Below are positions 37,859 to 49,846 of a stretch of DNA of 64,000 nt, piece by piece. The DNA is from Castanea sativa. Taxonomy: Eukaryota; Streptophyta; Magnoliopsida; Fagales; Fagaceae. The position numbers were made by a program, and so were the translations under genes. Location: the NCBI RefSeq assembly GCF_040712315.1, contig NC_134016.1:27413503-27477502 (forward strand), written 5' to 3'. Below the pieces are notes generated by a model, which worked only from the letters and a program-made list of their open reading frames with translations, was not told the DNA's origin and ran no database searches. Numbering within the stretch: position 1 is the stretch's first letter; the number at the start of each line of letters is the position of its first letter.

Positions 37859-38161
37859 CTGCCTCGACACCTCCTCGACACCTCCTAGATACCTGGCTGT
37901 CTGTCGAGCTTCTTATCTTTTTTTTATCACAATCTCGATAGTTTCTCAATACCTTCTGGATGGATCGAGAAATCTCCTGACCTCTCAACAGCTTCTTGAC
38001 ACATGGTGGATCGATCGAGCATCTGTTCTCGTGTCTCTGCCTTGTTCCTCGACACCTCCTCGATAGCTCTACCTATTGACGTTGTGTTCCTTGACACCTT
38101 TCTCGACAGATGTCTCGACACCTGTATCTGTCGAGATTTACTTAGGATCTATATATATATA
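37859..38161 (+). promoter_or_regulatory. candidate internal promoter: CTCGACA array plus TATA box
   Basis: About ten CTCGACA/CTCGATA or inverse (TGTCGAG) motifs between 37,862 and 38,136, then a TATA run at 38150-38161 and a pyrimidine-rich leader. The same motif cluster lies upstream of the TATA-like box of the LTR. Inferred to drive the second gene; no transcript evidence. Confidence 0.5.
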
Positions 38162-38298
38162 GGTTCTGTGCGATCCGGTCTTCTTTTCTCTCAATCTCTC
38201 TCTCAATAGCTTTGTCTCTTCACCTCCCAAACCTCTTTCTCTCACTCCAAACCTCTACCCAAGGTTTCCTCAAGCTTATTCAATTTTTTCTTCACTTG

Positions 38299-38688
38299 GT
38301 AAGCATCTAATCTTTTTCTTTTACATGCATTTCATGTTTTGAAACCTAGGTTTTGGGGTTTTTGAAAAATTTTAGGGTTTTTCAAAATTGATAAGTTATT
38401 ATTACAATTTTTGGGATGGGTTTTGTAGATTTGATCTTAAAAACTCCATGCATTGCATCACATTAGCATTCTAACTGTATTCTCATGCATTTAGATGTGT
38501 GCAAACTGTTTGTGTGCTGGTAAGATTGGATTGGGCTGAGCTTATGATGTTTTTATTTTGCATGTCACATGCTCATGCATTCCCCATGCATATGTTCTCT
38601 CTTTTCAATATACTTGTTATATTTGAATTGTTTTAGGACTTTTTTGAGTGTTTCTTTCTCCCCTCCCCTCTCTTTCCTTTTGTGTTAG
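38299..38688 (+). other. candidate leader intron of family-A second gene
   Basis: Donor CACTTG|GTAAGC and acceptor TGTGTTAG|TAGTG bracket 390 bp, ending 8 nt before the ATG. The equivalent donor and acceptor are kept in the minus copy (32014 and 31614). Confidence 0.55.
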
Positions 38689-38876
38689 TAGTGTCTATGG
38701 CACCAAAAGGTAAGTCTATTCTGACCCAGAACCCTCTTCGTTCTAGGGCCTTTTCATCTTTTGATCCTACTTCTCTTTCTATTCGGTTCCGTGATGGGAA
38801 AGCCCATCAGGACTTCTCGGAGAACTTTTCTAAACGAGGTGTTTATTTGGAACGCCAAGTTGTTCTTATTGGAAAA

Positions 38877-40270
38877 ATGCATGGAAAATATGTATTGTAT
38901 CTCATACAAACATGCACAGCGGAAAAATTAATGGATCTACTTCACTCGCAATTAATAACATGTACTATGTAAGTTTCAAAATTAGAGAACAAGAAAGTGT
39001 ACCTTGGGGCGGTGAAATTCAAAACCGAAGATCAGAAACATTTGGGAAGACTTTTAATCCTCACTCCAATTCCACTTAATACCCAAGATGTGTGGTCTCT
39101 CAATCAATTTCCAATGAGAGAATAGAAGAGTGTCCAACACTCACATACAAATCATTTCAAAATGATGTCTCATGAAAAACCCACTTGAAAACTTAAATTG
39201 AAATTCTGTATGTTTCTCTCCTTATATATATAACTAATTATCTAATTGAGCTAACCTTTTGGGTCATTCCAATTGGGCTCTTGTGTGTGGCTTGGAGTGA
39301 GACCAAAATGGACCAATAAGACACTAGTTCCAATGGGCCTTGGGTTATTCTGTCAACTCTTGAAAAGTCCAAAGTTACCATTAACTATATTTAGTACCAC
39401 TATATAAATATATTTGCACTCTAGACCTTATCTATAAATTATATCCAAAAACTTTATTGTACTTGCAACCCCTTCATAAAATATTTGTAATAATACAAAG
39501 TCATAAATGTAGAATGTCACTTTGTAAATTACTACATCTTACCCTTGAGTACCCGGTTTAATCCTTTAAGTTATTCATTATATATTTATGAAATCCAATT
39601 CTATAAATATATCTTTAGTAACTCCTTACTAAAGTGGTTGGGTCCAACTCTCAAAATAACCAAATCCATTAAACTTATCTCAAGGGAATATCTTGTATCT
39701 CTGTTAAGAGATTATGAATTCCATCTTGAAAATATATGTTCCATCAACACTAAATGTGGGTGCCCAACATACTGAAGTTTTGACCGTAACTAATAGATTT
39801 CACTCCTGATATATCAACTCACCCTACATCTCATGATCAGGTCCATTATTCTCTCAGGATTTAGAGTTGATGTAAATAGAAGTTGTGAGATTTATTATTC
39901 ATTTGACAGACGTTAGGAGAATAATAAATCTCATAGCGGTCCAGTTCAATATGTCTTAACTCTTAAAATATATCAACATACCAGTTTGAATTCTCCATTT
40001 CCATGATCAAAACAAATCATCTTAGTTGATATGTTGTAGTCTTAGCAGATGAAACGCCCAATTTCATCACCGACTACGAACTAAACTTCTGAGTTTACAA
40101 AGAACTTGTGATTTATATATTCTGTGACTTTTCACATAAATCACATACTATGCATTTCATGGATTAAGATAATGTTCCATTAGTTCATTTATAGATAGTC
40201 TCATATAATTAAAAATTTTAATTATTTATGACATGCCAATAAATTGGATTTTAGGGCATAAACTCCAACA
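38877..40270 (-). repeat. 3' LTR of the nested copia element
   Basis: 1,394 bp, ending CTCCAACA on the plus strand at 40270. Directly beyond it, minus-strand GCAAGTGGGAGAT is the polypurine tract (about 40271-40283). Homologous to 44112-45050 and to the solo LTR at 57994-59328. Confidence 0.85.
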
Positions 40271-40599
40271 ATCTCCCACTTGCCCTCAAAGACAATTTAT
40301 CATATATTCGACACTTATCTCCCTTTAGAGTAATTCATAATCACTCTAAGGCAAGGCTTGGAAACATGTTACAGCCAAATTTATTGAATAAATTATCTTT
40401 TCTACTACTATTTCTCATGTGCTCATATCTCTCTAATGAGAAGATACTATTTATACTTTAATGTGTATCTTCACCACCTAAAGTGAACACGTATCTTGAA
40501 GTTCAACTTCATAATGTGTATCTTCACCACCAAGGATGAAGTCCAACTTCATGATGTGTATCTTCACCACCAAGGATGAACACATATCTTGAAGTCCAA

Positions 40600-42770
40600 C
40601 TTCATGAATCATAATCAAACTACAAGTCAGTATTTGTACATCCGATACTAATCAAAACCTCACTTTGGTGGACAAGCATATAATCCTTCATTCTTCTAAG
40701 ATATTTGAGTATATGCTTTACTCCCACTAAATTAAGTGATCTTTGATTCAATTGATATTTGCTTACCAAGCCCACCACAAAATAGATATTTACCCTAGAA
40801 TTTAGCATAGCATAAAGACTTCCTATCGAATTAGATATGCTCTTCTTTTTATATGTCTTAGGACCACAATCCTACATAAAGAAACTTCAAACTTAAAAGG
40901 AAAGAATCCTTTCTTGAAGTATTACATGCTATAATTGGCTAGAATCTAATCTATTTAAGCAGTTTGAGATAGACCAAACATCCTAAATTCTGAATTTTAA
41001 CAAAGTTAAATTCTTAGGATATGACCAATCTTTCTCAAGTGTTTTATATCAAACTGGACTAGACAACTAAATACTCTATTGATGACAATAACTCTACATC
41101 ATTCTAAATGATTAGAATGTCATCAACATACATTAAGAAATTTATTATTCTATATAGCATTTACACACATAAGGCCTTTTAATACTTGATCAAAATCAAA
41201 CAATTTGATTTCTTGATCAAAGATGATATATTATGATTCATATGCTTGCTTTAGTCCATAATTGAAATTTAAGCAACTTGCATACTAAACACTACTGGTT
41301 CTTTGTTATGTACAAGTCTAGTTACATTATATAGATGTCTTTCTCAAGATTGCTACGAAAAGAAGCTTTCATGACATCCATTGCCATATTTCATCCAAAT
41401 GAAATATAATAGATAAGAGAATCTAGATGGTGTCAAACTTGACTGTTGGCGAAAAAATCTTTTCATAGTTGAACCATTTCTTTCTGAATAAATCTTTTCG
41501 CCATTAGTCTTGACCTTGAAAGTTTGCACCTTCAAATCTATCAATCTCATTTTATTGTAGACCTATTTGAGAACAATAAGCTTAATGCCATTAGGCGTTT
41601 CTACAAGTTCTAGACTTTAAATAGAATCTAATTCTATTTATATAACCTTGATCCAATAATCTATATTCATATCATCTATTGCCTCTACATAGGACCGATG
41701 ATCAAATTCATATCCTTGTGGAATGACTTCAAAAAGTTTATCCCAAAAGTATGAATTTATTTGAAAATATATAATCCTCCCACTACGATATTGTACTTGT
41801 GTACTAGCTATATATTTAGAATAATCCCTTGTGGTGTATCTAATACAACCATCTTATTTCTCAATGTATTTCATAGTTGTCTTACAACAAATTTTGACAC
41901 CTTCCTTCTAGAACAATTCTATGTTTTGCTTTAAGATTATTCACATAGTCATCATCAAGAAACTTTGTATTTGTACTTTACAAACATGTTATCTTCTTTA
42001 TGACTACCAAAACAATCTTCTGCATTTCCTTTTGGATACCCAACATAAACACACATTTTTCTATCTTTTGATTTCAATTTGTTAAACTTCCTTTCTAGCA
42101 CAAGTGTTGGACATCCCCAAAAGCAGAAGTATCATATACTAGGTTTTCACCCAATCTACAATTTGACTAATGTCCTAGGAACAAACATTTGAAATCAACT
42201 TTAGAAAATGCATAGTAATAATTGCAGTATATCTCTAAAAGAAATAAGCAAATGAAAATGTTAATCAAGTACTTTACTATTTCTAAAAGAGTCTTATTCC
42301 TCCTTCATGTATGCACTCAGTTAAAAAATTCATTGAAACTACATTCCTTTACAAAAGGAGCCCTAGATCATATTATCTTCTAAATAGAATTCATAGACTG
42401 GGAATAAAACAAAATAATGGTTCTAAAAGCCCATCTTTCACCAATCTTGAATATCATTTAGATTAATAAGATCTAGACATAAGTGCCAAAATATACATTG
42501 CTAAAGGAAGAAAACTTTCTCTTTAAAAGTAAAACATGTAAAATTTCATCTAGAAAATAATCATGGACAAAGCTTAGCTTTACCAAAACCGGAAACTCTA
42601 TCCTTTTGGTCATGCTTTTGAGTCTAATTTCCTTTTGGCAACTGATAGGGCAACTAGCTTGTCTAACTGTTTGGTATTATAATTCCTATTCTTACCACCC
42701 TTACCTTTTGGTCTAGGCTAAGAATTTGAATCAAATCATATTGATCCTAGCCTTAGCTTTTAGGATGTCT
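40600..42770 (-). pseudogene. copia pol remains (integrase end, RT, RNase H side)
   Basis: On the minus strand from high to low: KPKGKGGKNRNYNT (42.7 kb, gag/pol junction-like), then the integrase end WGCPTHVLERKFNKLKSKDR with VYVGYPKGNAEDCFG (about 42.1-42.0 kb), the RT start VQTFK with LDEIWQMDV and a following MKASF (41.5-41.35 kb), and near 40.8-40.6 kb YFVVGLVSKYQLNQRSL with HILKYLRRMKDYML. Multiple frameshifts and stops. The element cannot encode its own enzymes. Confidence 0.75.
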
Positions 42771-43379
42771 TCCTTTGCATAGAACTCACTCATCAATTCA
42801 GATAATATAAAAGAAAATCATTTTCAAAACAATCTAAATTGATCAAATGATTCTAACAAGGACTTGTGGATCATATTCATATAAGATTAACATTTAATCT
42901 CTACATCCAAGAATTCCAGTTCATTTTACAATAAAATATTTTCATAAAATGATATAGAATTGGAACTCCTTAAGTTTTTCTTAGCATTCAATATGATTTA
43001 TATTGAATATCGTCTAGTAGCACAATATTTCATACCAAAACATCTCATTTAGATTTAATATTAAGTCTAAGTTTAGTACTAACTCTTGCATTTCATGCTG
43101 TAGTACAACTGAGACAAAAGCCAATGTAGCATTTCAGCACTTCAACGGAGACTATGATCATATCATAAGCTATCTTCCATCAATGCATCGTGCAAAGGAA
43201 ATTATGACAATACTGAATCGAAAACATAAATATGTAATTCAGCAAGTCCAAAATTAGTTCTTAGTTATTGTGATTCATTTAAAATAGTAGCTTGGAGACA
43301 AAATTTATGACAACTTTATTTTGAGACTACGAACATAATTACTGGGACATTATATTTTGCATCCATAACCATATAGTAT

Positions 43380-44111
43380 GAAACCCAAAAAAAAAAAAAA
43401 ATACTATACTAGGTGCAACGACAACCTAATCCCGCAATTAATATTCCTCGAAAGCGAGGTCATACCAATCACTATGATCAGGCGAGAATTATTCTCATTA
43501 TTTATGCTATCATGGTAACTCTTACCAAACAAAAATAATTTGCCGTTTTTCCTTTGGCCTCTAAGTGATAATATCAAGAACTCAACATAGAGGATACTAT
43601 CAAACTTAGTCTAGTGTACACCATTACCTAGAATCATGTGTAGTCACATTTCATCCCCTTAACAGGCTTATTATGTAGTGCTATGATACAAAACACCCTC
43701 CGCATGGAATGTAAAGCTCGAAGGTAAGACAAGGTATTTGATCAAACTACTATAAACTAAGAAATTTAATCCTATAGTACCATGAAATAAATACTTTCCG
43801 CATGGAATGCTAAGCTTGAAGCAAAGACAAAGTATATATTTCACACTACTATGAACCAACAATAGAGGCCGTGAGATCCAACCCTTGTATCTCTTTCTCA
43901 CTAGAAATTTTAAAACAAATGGATTGTACTAAAATCATTGTGATTTCATCACAATTTTAACCCTACACATCATATGTGCTTAATTGTTTAAATTCGATGT
44001 GATGTTACTAAGTCACGTCACTATAGCGTAACGAACATTCGTGCAATCACAAAGAAGTTTAACCTTGTAATCCGTGAAATAAATACCCTTTGCATGGAAT
44101 GCAAGACTCGA
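43380..44111 (-). repeat. leader-region repeats of the nested copia
   Basis: The motif GAAATAAATAC...GCATGGAATG...GCTCGAA recurs near 43,700, 43,790 and 44,080. No coding. It adjoins the truncated 5' LTR. Confidence 0.5.
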
Positions 44112-45050
44112 ATGGGCCTTGGGCTTTTCTGTCAACTCTTGACAAGTCCAAAGTTACCATTAACTATATTTAGTACCACTATATAAATATAGTTGCACTC
44201 TAGGCCTTATCTATAAATTATATCCCAAGACTTTATTGTATATGCAACACCTTCATAAAATATTCGTAGTAATACAAAATCATGAATGTAGACCGCCACT
44301 TTGTAAATTACTACATCTTATCCTTGAGTACCCAGTTTAATCTTTTAAGTTATTCATTATATATTTATGAAATTCAATTCCATAAATATATACTTTAGTA
44401 ACTCTTTACTAAAGTGGTTGGGCCTAACTCTTAGAATAACCAAACCTATTAAACTTATCTCAAGGGAATATCTTGTATCTCCGTTAAGAGATTATGAATT
44501 CCATCTTGAAAATATATGTTCCATCAACACTAAATGTGGCTACCCAATATACTAAGGTTTTGACCGTAACTAATAGATCTCACTCTTGATATATCAAAGC
44601 AATCTACATCTCATGATCAAGTCCATTATTCGCTCAGGATTTAGAGTTGATGTAAATAAAAGTCGTGAAATTTATTATTCATTTGATAGTCGTTAGGAGA
44701 AAAATAAATCTCACAGCAGTTCAGTTCAATATGTCTTAACTCTTAAAACATATTAACATACCAACTAGAAATCTCCATTTCCATGATCAAGACAAATTAT
44801 CTTAGTTGATATGTTATAGTCTTCACAGATGAAACGCCCAATTTCATCACCGACTACGAACTAAACTTCTGAATTTACAAAGAACTTGTGATTTATATCT
44901 TCTGTGACTTTTCAAATAAATCATATACTATGCATCTCATGGACTAAGATAATGTTCCATTAGTTCATTTATAGATAGTCTCATATAATTAAACAATTTA
45001 ATTATTTATGACATGCCAATAAATTAGATTTTAGGGCATAAACCCCAATA
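44112..45050 (-). repeat. truncated 5' LTR of the nested copia
   Basis: Aligns to the 3' LTR from about 39,334 onward. The 460 bp next to the PBS, and the PBS itself, are missing. The junction lies at a short AATGGGCC match. Confidence 0.75.
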
Positions 45051-46598
45051 GTTCTGGCGGACTTCGCCGACACTGACCTTCCCGATGTCTTTCACAAAAG
45101 GGAATGAGAGTCATTGTGTGACGTCCCAGTCACATGTCCTTCTGTGCTTATCCAAGATTTTTACTCCAACATGCATGGATTCAATTCTTCAGTACCTATC
45201 TTTCACACTCGCATTCAAGGTACGCGCATTGTTGTCACACCAGAATTGATATCCGATGTGCTTCATATACCGAGGGTTGCACATCCTGATTACCTAAGTT
45301 GTGAGCGTCTACGGACTGTGTCCAAAGATGAGATGATCACCGCCTTCTGTGAGCGCCCTTTTGATTGGGGTGAGCACTAGTTTAGTTAATGTCGACATTT
45401 TGCTAAAGGTCCTCGTTTCTTAAACATGGTGATGACTTTTGTGTTGTATCCTCTCTCTCACTACAACTCTATCACAAAGCCTCATGCTCATTTTCTGTTG
45501 TCTCTTCTTGAGGATATCACCATTGATTTTTCTTCACATTTCATTTTTTCTATCATAGATGTGTATAAGGACACGACTACCCGTGATAAGCTCATTGTTC
45601 CTTCCGCTATCAGGAGGATTTTATGCCACTTTTCCATCCCTTTTCCTGTCTCCAATCCTTTTCATGTCATGGTTGCCATAGACACCACTACCATAAAACG
45701 TAGTGAGGTGCAGTTTATGTCGCGATAGACAGGTTCAACAGCTTCTTCCTCACGTTTCGCTCCATCTAGATCTGCTCATGTCTCATCTACTCCCTCCTCT
45801 TCTTCAAGCGATGTGTCATTAGAAGACATCATGGCACAGCTTCAACGCATAGATGCTCGCCTAGATATGCTCTCTCCAGAGTTGTATCAGGTGAATGTTC
45901 GTGTTGGTCTAATTGCTCGGCAACAGGCAACCATGGGTGGTTTTGCTCCTGAGGTTTCTCCTCCACCACTCCTATGGCTTCTGTGTTTGAGGATGATGAT
46001 GATGCTTCGGATGATGATGATGGAGATGCTAGCTCTACCGATGAGATGTCTACTTGACTCTACCTTTTGTCACTCGTGACAAAAAGGGGGAGTAGTTTTG
46101 GGTTATGAGAGTTGTCATATTTAGGGGGAGAGCTTTTGTATAGGGAGATTTTTGATAGGGGGAGTGTTGAGGAATGTAGTGAGGATTACTTGTATCTTTT
46201 TTTTTTCTCCACTTTAGATACATTTTCTTCTTGTACCTAGGTCTTGTGACCATTTTTACATACACTGTGCTTATATTTGTTATATATGTGATAATGTATG
46301 TTTCTTTCACCTATCTCTACATATGTTGTTTCTTTTCTCTCTTTATACAGATGATTTGTTATATGTATGCAATCTATTATTTCTGTTTCACACTAAAATG
46401 CCTTGATGAGTTTTGTTTAAAGTGTTTCAGAAATACAGGTTGTCAAAGTCTACTTGTCATAAACTCTCTTCTTGCAAAATTTTTCAAGAGTTTGTGTTAG
46501 GATAGATTTTATTGTATTCAACAAGTGAATACGAGTTGAGTGATTTATGACTTCTCTCATATGTTTATTTGTTGGTTGTGGTTTTGTCATGGATTGCC

Positions 46599-46610
46599 AA
46601 AGGGGGAGAT
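46599..46610 (+). promoter_or_regulatory. polypurine tract of family-A plus copy
   Basis: AAAGGGGGAGAT immediately before LTR 3. Confidence 0.85.
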
Positions 46611-47618
46611 TGTTAGGACATATGTGTTTCACTTGTTTAGAACATATGTCATTCATTTATGTAATTGGCTAATCCTTTGACAAAACGCACTTTACTTGTA
46701 ATTGGGTAGAATTATGATGAGTTTTATACTTCAAGAAACTGTGTTTCAAGATCAAGTGTTGAAGTCACCAAGTCTGTTCAAGAAACAAGCTGAAAAGTGC
46801 AAGTTCATTAAAGCTCGACAACTAGCATGTGTCGAGGTTTAAAGAGCTGTTCCAACCCCGTGGCTCGACAACTTCTCGATACTTCTATCTGTTGAGATTT
46901 AAGAAAAACAAATTCTGAGTTCTGTTTTGATTCCAATCCGTGGATGTGTCTTTGGTCTTTCTTTTCTCCTAACCCTAGACATATAAAATGATTATTTTAA
47001 GGGCCGTCAAAGAGTACACAAGTTGCACAAGTATTGAGAAATCCTTATTCATGCAAATTGTGACTTGAGATGAAGTTCTTGTCCTTTTTCATCTCTCTTG
47101 TGAAGAAGTTGTTATGTCTTTGCATCGTAGGGTTTTGTAACCAAGCATCTTCTTAATCTTCATCATGTGGACGAATTGCAAAACTTTGCAGCCAACAATC
47201 TTCTCTAGTGATTGAAGTCGCGTACTGGGATCCACGCAATTGGTTAGTCGCGTATTTGGGAGCCGTGCATTGAAAGGAGAAATTGTCACTATAGAACAAG
47301 TCCAATTGGATATTGGGGCAAGGATTCAACTGTAGTTTGGTAAGGTACTTGGGATTCCTTTACTTGTAACCGCTTGTTGTGATAATAGTGGAATTTCGGG
47401 AGTGGTGACCTTAAAATCACCTGGTGGGGGTTTTTGCCGTGTAGGTTTTCCCCATTCGTAAACAAATCACTGTGTCATTTATTTTCCGTTGCATACTTTA
47501 GATTATTGGTGATTTGTATATGCTACCACGCGTTTGCATGTTAATTTGATTAAATAATAACTTGGCTAATTAGTCAACTTAATTCATCACAAGGAGTCAA
47601 TATGTTTTTGGCCTATCA
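46611..47618 (+). repeat. family-A LTR 3 (plus orientation, 3' LTR)
   Basis: 1,008 bp, TGTTAGGACA to GGCCTATCA. Closely similar to LTR 2, with a small deletion in the CTCGACA cluster. The right flank AGAGT does not match the left flank of LTR 1 (CAATT). Confidence 0.9.
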
Positions 47619-47631
47619 AGAGTGAAAGAAA

Positions 47632-48010
47632 TGGAAGCATCTCCAGTCGCAGATTTGTGATAACTGTAGCTGCGAACTAGTTTCGGTTCAGTGCTCCACG
47701 GATAACCTCATGCTTTGCCAGGAGTGTGATTTGGACATTCACGGTAGTTGCTCTATGTCGACCTCACATGATCGGGGCCCAATCGAAGGCTTCTTTGGCT
47801 GCCCCTCAGCTCTCGACCTCGCTTCCCTTTGGGGCTTAGATCTCGATGATAAGAAGGCGAATCAATTCGCGCTGATAATCCAGGACTGGTGTGGCGGCAG
47901 TGGTCAAGATTTTTTCATGCCTTCGTCGGCGTGGATGTTCAACAACAGCTTTAACAACAAGCAAAAGCTTCAGAGCAAAAAGAACAGCCCCAACAATTTC
48001 AGAAGATTTC
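47632..48010 (+). pseudogene. CONSTANS-like B-box protein fragment
   Basis: The open reading starts at 47626 after a stop. It has SQICDNCSCELVSVQC and CQECDLDIHGSCSMSTSHDR, i.e. the second B-box zinc finger with C-x2-C...C-x2-D...H spacing, then FFGCPSALDLASLWGLDLDD, a conserved stretch of the COL/BBX transcription factor group with a B-box pair. The first B-box and the start are missing (cut at the LTR edge) and there is no CCT domain downstream. Homology fades near 48,010. It is a truncated host gene or gene fragment, not a working factor. Confidence 0.8.
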
Positions 48011-49120
48011 TTCATGCCTTAATGTTTTTTATTTTATTTTATTTTTTTCAGATTTTTCTTATTTTCTTTTAATTCCGAATTTAAAAAAAAATGCAAAATG
48101 GCGTCATTTCTGTGGGTCTAACGGCAACAGGTAACTGAAATTTAATGGAGTACTAAATTGACAAAAATTGAAAGTTAGAGGATTGAATTGACAAAACTGA
48201 AAGTTATAGGATTGAAATGAAAAAATGTGAAAGTTAGAGGGGCAGTTTTGCATTTTTGCTTTTTTTTTAATACTGTTTGTGGATCCCACGTGAGTTACTT
48301 ACTTTTTTTATTTAGGTTTTACCTTTTATCTATAATACTTTCAACAAAAAGCCGGATAAGTTATTTCCAAATAGATAGAATTAAATTTATATACATTTTT
48401 TAAAAACTTCATTTTTTTTCTCATTTTTTAAAGTACAAATATACTTTCACATACTTTTAGCAAAAAGTTTTCAACAAAAAGCTAAATAAGTTGTTTCCAA
48501 ATGGGCACCAATTACCATCATTAACATGGGTATAAATTCTATTGTTTGATAATTTGAAAAATAGCAATAGTAACTTTAGTATAAGATCACTAAAGGTAAC
48601 TGTTAGTTATCAAAAAAATAAAAAAGAAAAATAAAAAAGGTAACTGTTAATTCAAAGCAAATTTTTTATAGGCAAAGTACAACCATGTCCGTAGATATAA
48701 GCTTTCTTTCCCCCCTTTTTTTCTTAGCAAAGTCCGTAGATATAACCTTCTAATCCTAAACTATTAGACTTTAAATTTCCATCCCTAGACAATACTATAC
48801 ACAAAATAAGGTCTATTTTTAGACTTAAAATTTTTTTTTTAAAAAAAGTTTGACCTAAAATTAAATAAGAAGGTTTTGTTAATTCATTTCTAAATTGAAC
48901 AAAGATTAATATAATAAAATGCATCATTGAATTAGTATCATGTATCAGAATGAAATGTAAGATAATGGAGTATTTATTTCTGTCTTTCATATTGGCAAAC
49001 CAATATGTAGACTAGGATTGACCAAAGACTCGTGCAAATCGATTCGTTGGGAATTCAGGGGTTTCAACAGTCGGTAGCAGATTGAAGTCTCCAAATACTG
49101 ACCCTTTCAGTTTGAGAGTT
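48011..49120. other. spacer with transposon-like repeats
   Basis: AT-rich. 48,140-48,250 has three near-repeats of ATTGA(A)...AAAGTTAGAGG. 48,340-48,510 has a duplicated block (CAACAAAAAGC...ATAAGTT...TTTCCAAAT). No gene recognised. A minus reading near 49,110-49,020 (GSVFGDFNLLPTVETPEFP) looks protein-like but I cannot name it. Confidence 0.4.
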
Positions 49121-49125
49121 GGTTT

Positions 49126-49846
49126 TGATAGGCCAAAAATGTATTGACTCCTTGTGATGGATTAATTGATTAATTAGCCAAGTTTAATTAGTTAATAATA
49201 TTAACATGCAAAGTATGTGGCAACACGAACAAATCACTAACTAAATAAATATGTAGCAGAAAATAAATTGACACGGTGATTTGTTTACGAATGGGGAAAA
49301 CCTCCGAGGCAAAAACCTCACAGTATCTTATACCAGCCTACAATTGAACCTTTACCTTAATACCCAATTGGACTTGTTCCATAGTGACAATCTCTCCTTG
49401 TATTGCACGGCTCCCAGTACGTGACTAATCAATAAATACACGGATCCCAGTACGCGACTTGATCACCAATTTGAGAAGGATGTTGGCTACAAAGTTCTTC
49501 TATTCATCACACGATAAAGATCATGAAGTTGCTTGGTCACAAAACCCTACGGTTTAAAAACACAGTAGCTTCTTCAAATTGAACTAGGGCAAAACTAGGT
49601 TTCCGGTTACACTTTTCTTCACATTTGTGGAATTGTGCTCTTGTGCAATTGTGCCACCTGTGACGGCTCTTAAAATAATCTTATATACGTTTAGGGTTGT
49701 GAGAAAAGAAAGCCCAAACATACATTCACGGATTGGATGAAAATAGCTCTGAAAAACTGAACTTCATAAATCTTGACAGATACCCTATCTATTGAGTAGC
49801 TGTCAAACCTCGGTCTGAAACAGCTCTTTTAAACCTCGATAGATAC
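49126..49846 (-). repeat. truncated 3' LTR of copy B
   Basis: About 720 bp homologous to the right-hand part of family-A LTRs. Homology breaks at 49,846, where the gag reading begins. The lost segment includes the LTR 5' end, the PPT, the second gene and the gag end. Confidence 0.75.

Larger units (their letters stand above)
38877..45050 (-). mobile_element. nested Ty1-copia element, 6.2 kb, TSD GTTCT
   Basis: Flanks GTTCT at 38872-38876 and 45051-45055 are a perfect 5-bp duplication. Outer termini read TATTGG...CCAATA, each one base from the TGTTGG...CCAACA seen in the inner LTR end and in the solo LTR at 57994. The left (3') LTR is full length; the right (5') LTR is truncated and lacks its PBS side. 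The coding region is decayed. Minus orientation within the plus-oriented family-A element. Confidence 0.85.
38697..46056 (+). pseudogene. family-A second gene, plus copy, split by a copia element
   Basis: The first part, 38697-38876 (MAPKGKSILTQNPLRSRAFS...), is cut by the nested copia insertion. It resumes at 45051-45055 (target duplication) as LADFADTDLPDVF, then GTRIVVTPELISDVLHIPRV, ILCHFSIPFPVSN, LEDIMAQLQRIDARLDMLSP and an acidic tail ending SSTDEMST at 46056. There are stops near 45,105, 45,380 and 45,726, and a frame change near 45,960. The central part fits the 'putative plant transposon protein' family by recalled motif. The long amphipathic segment may form a coiled coil. Function unknown. 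Confidence 0.65.

Noticed and set aside
49020..49120. Protein-like minus reading GSVFGDFNLLPTVETPEFP flanking copy B
   Set aside because: Too short, I cannot name the family, and the sequence across the copy B insertion site does not stay in frame.
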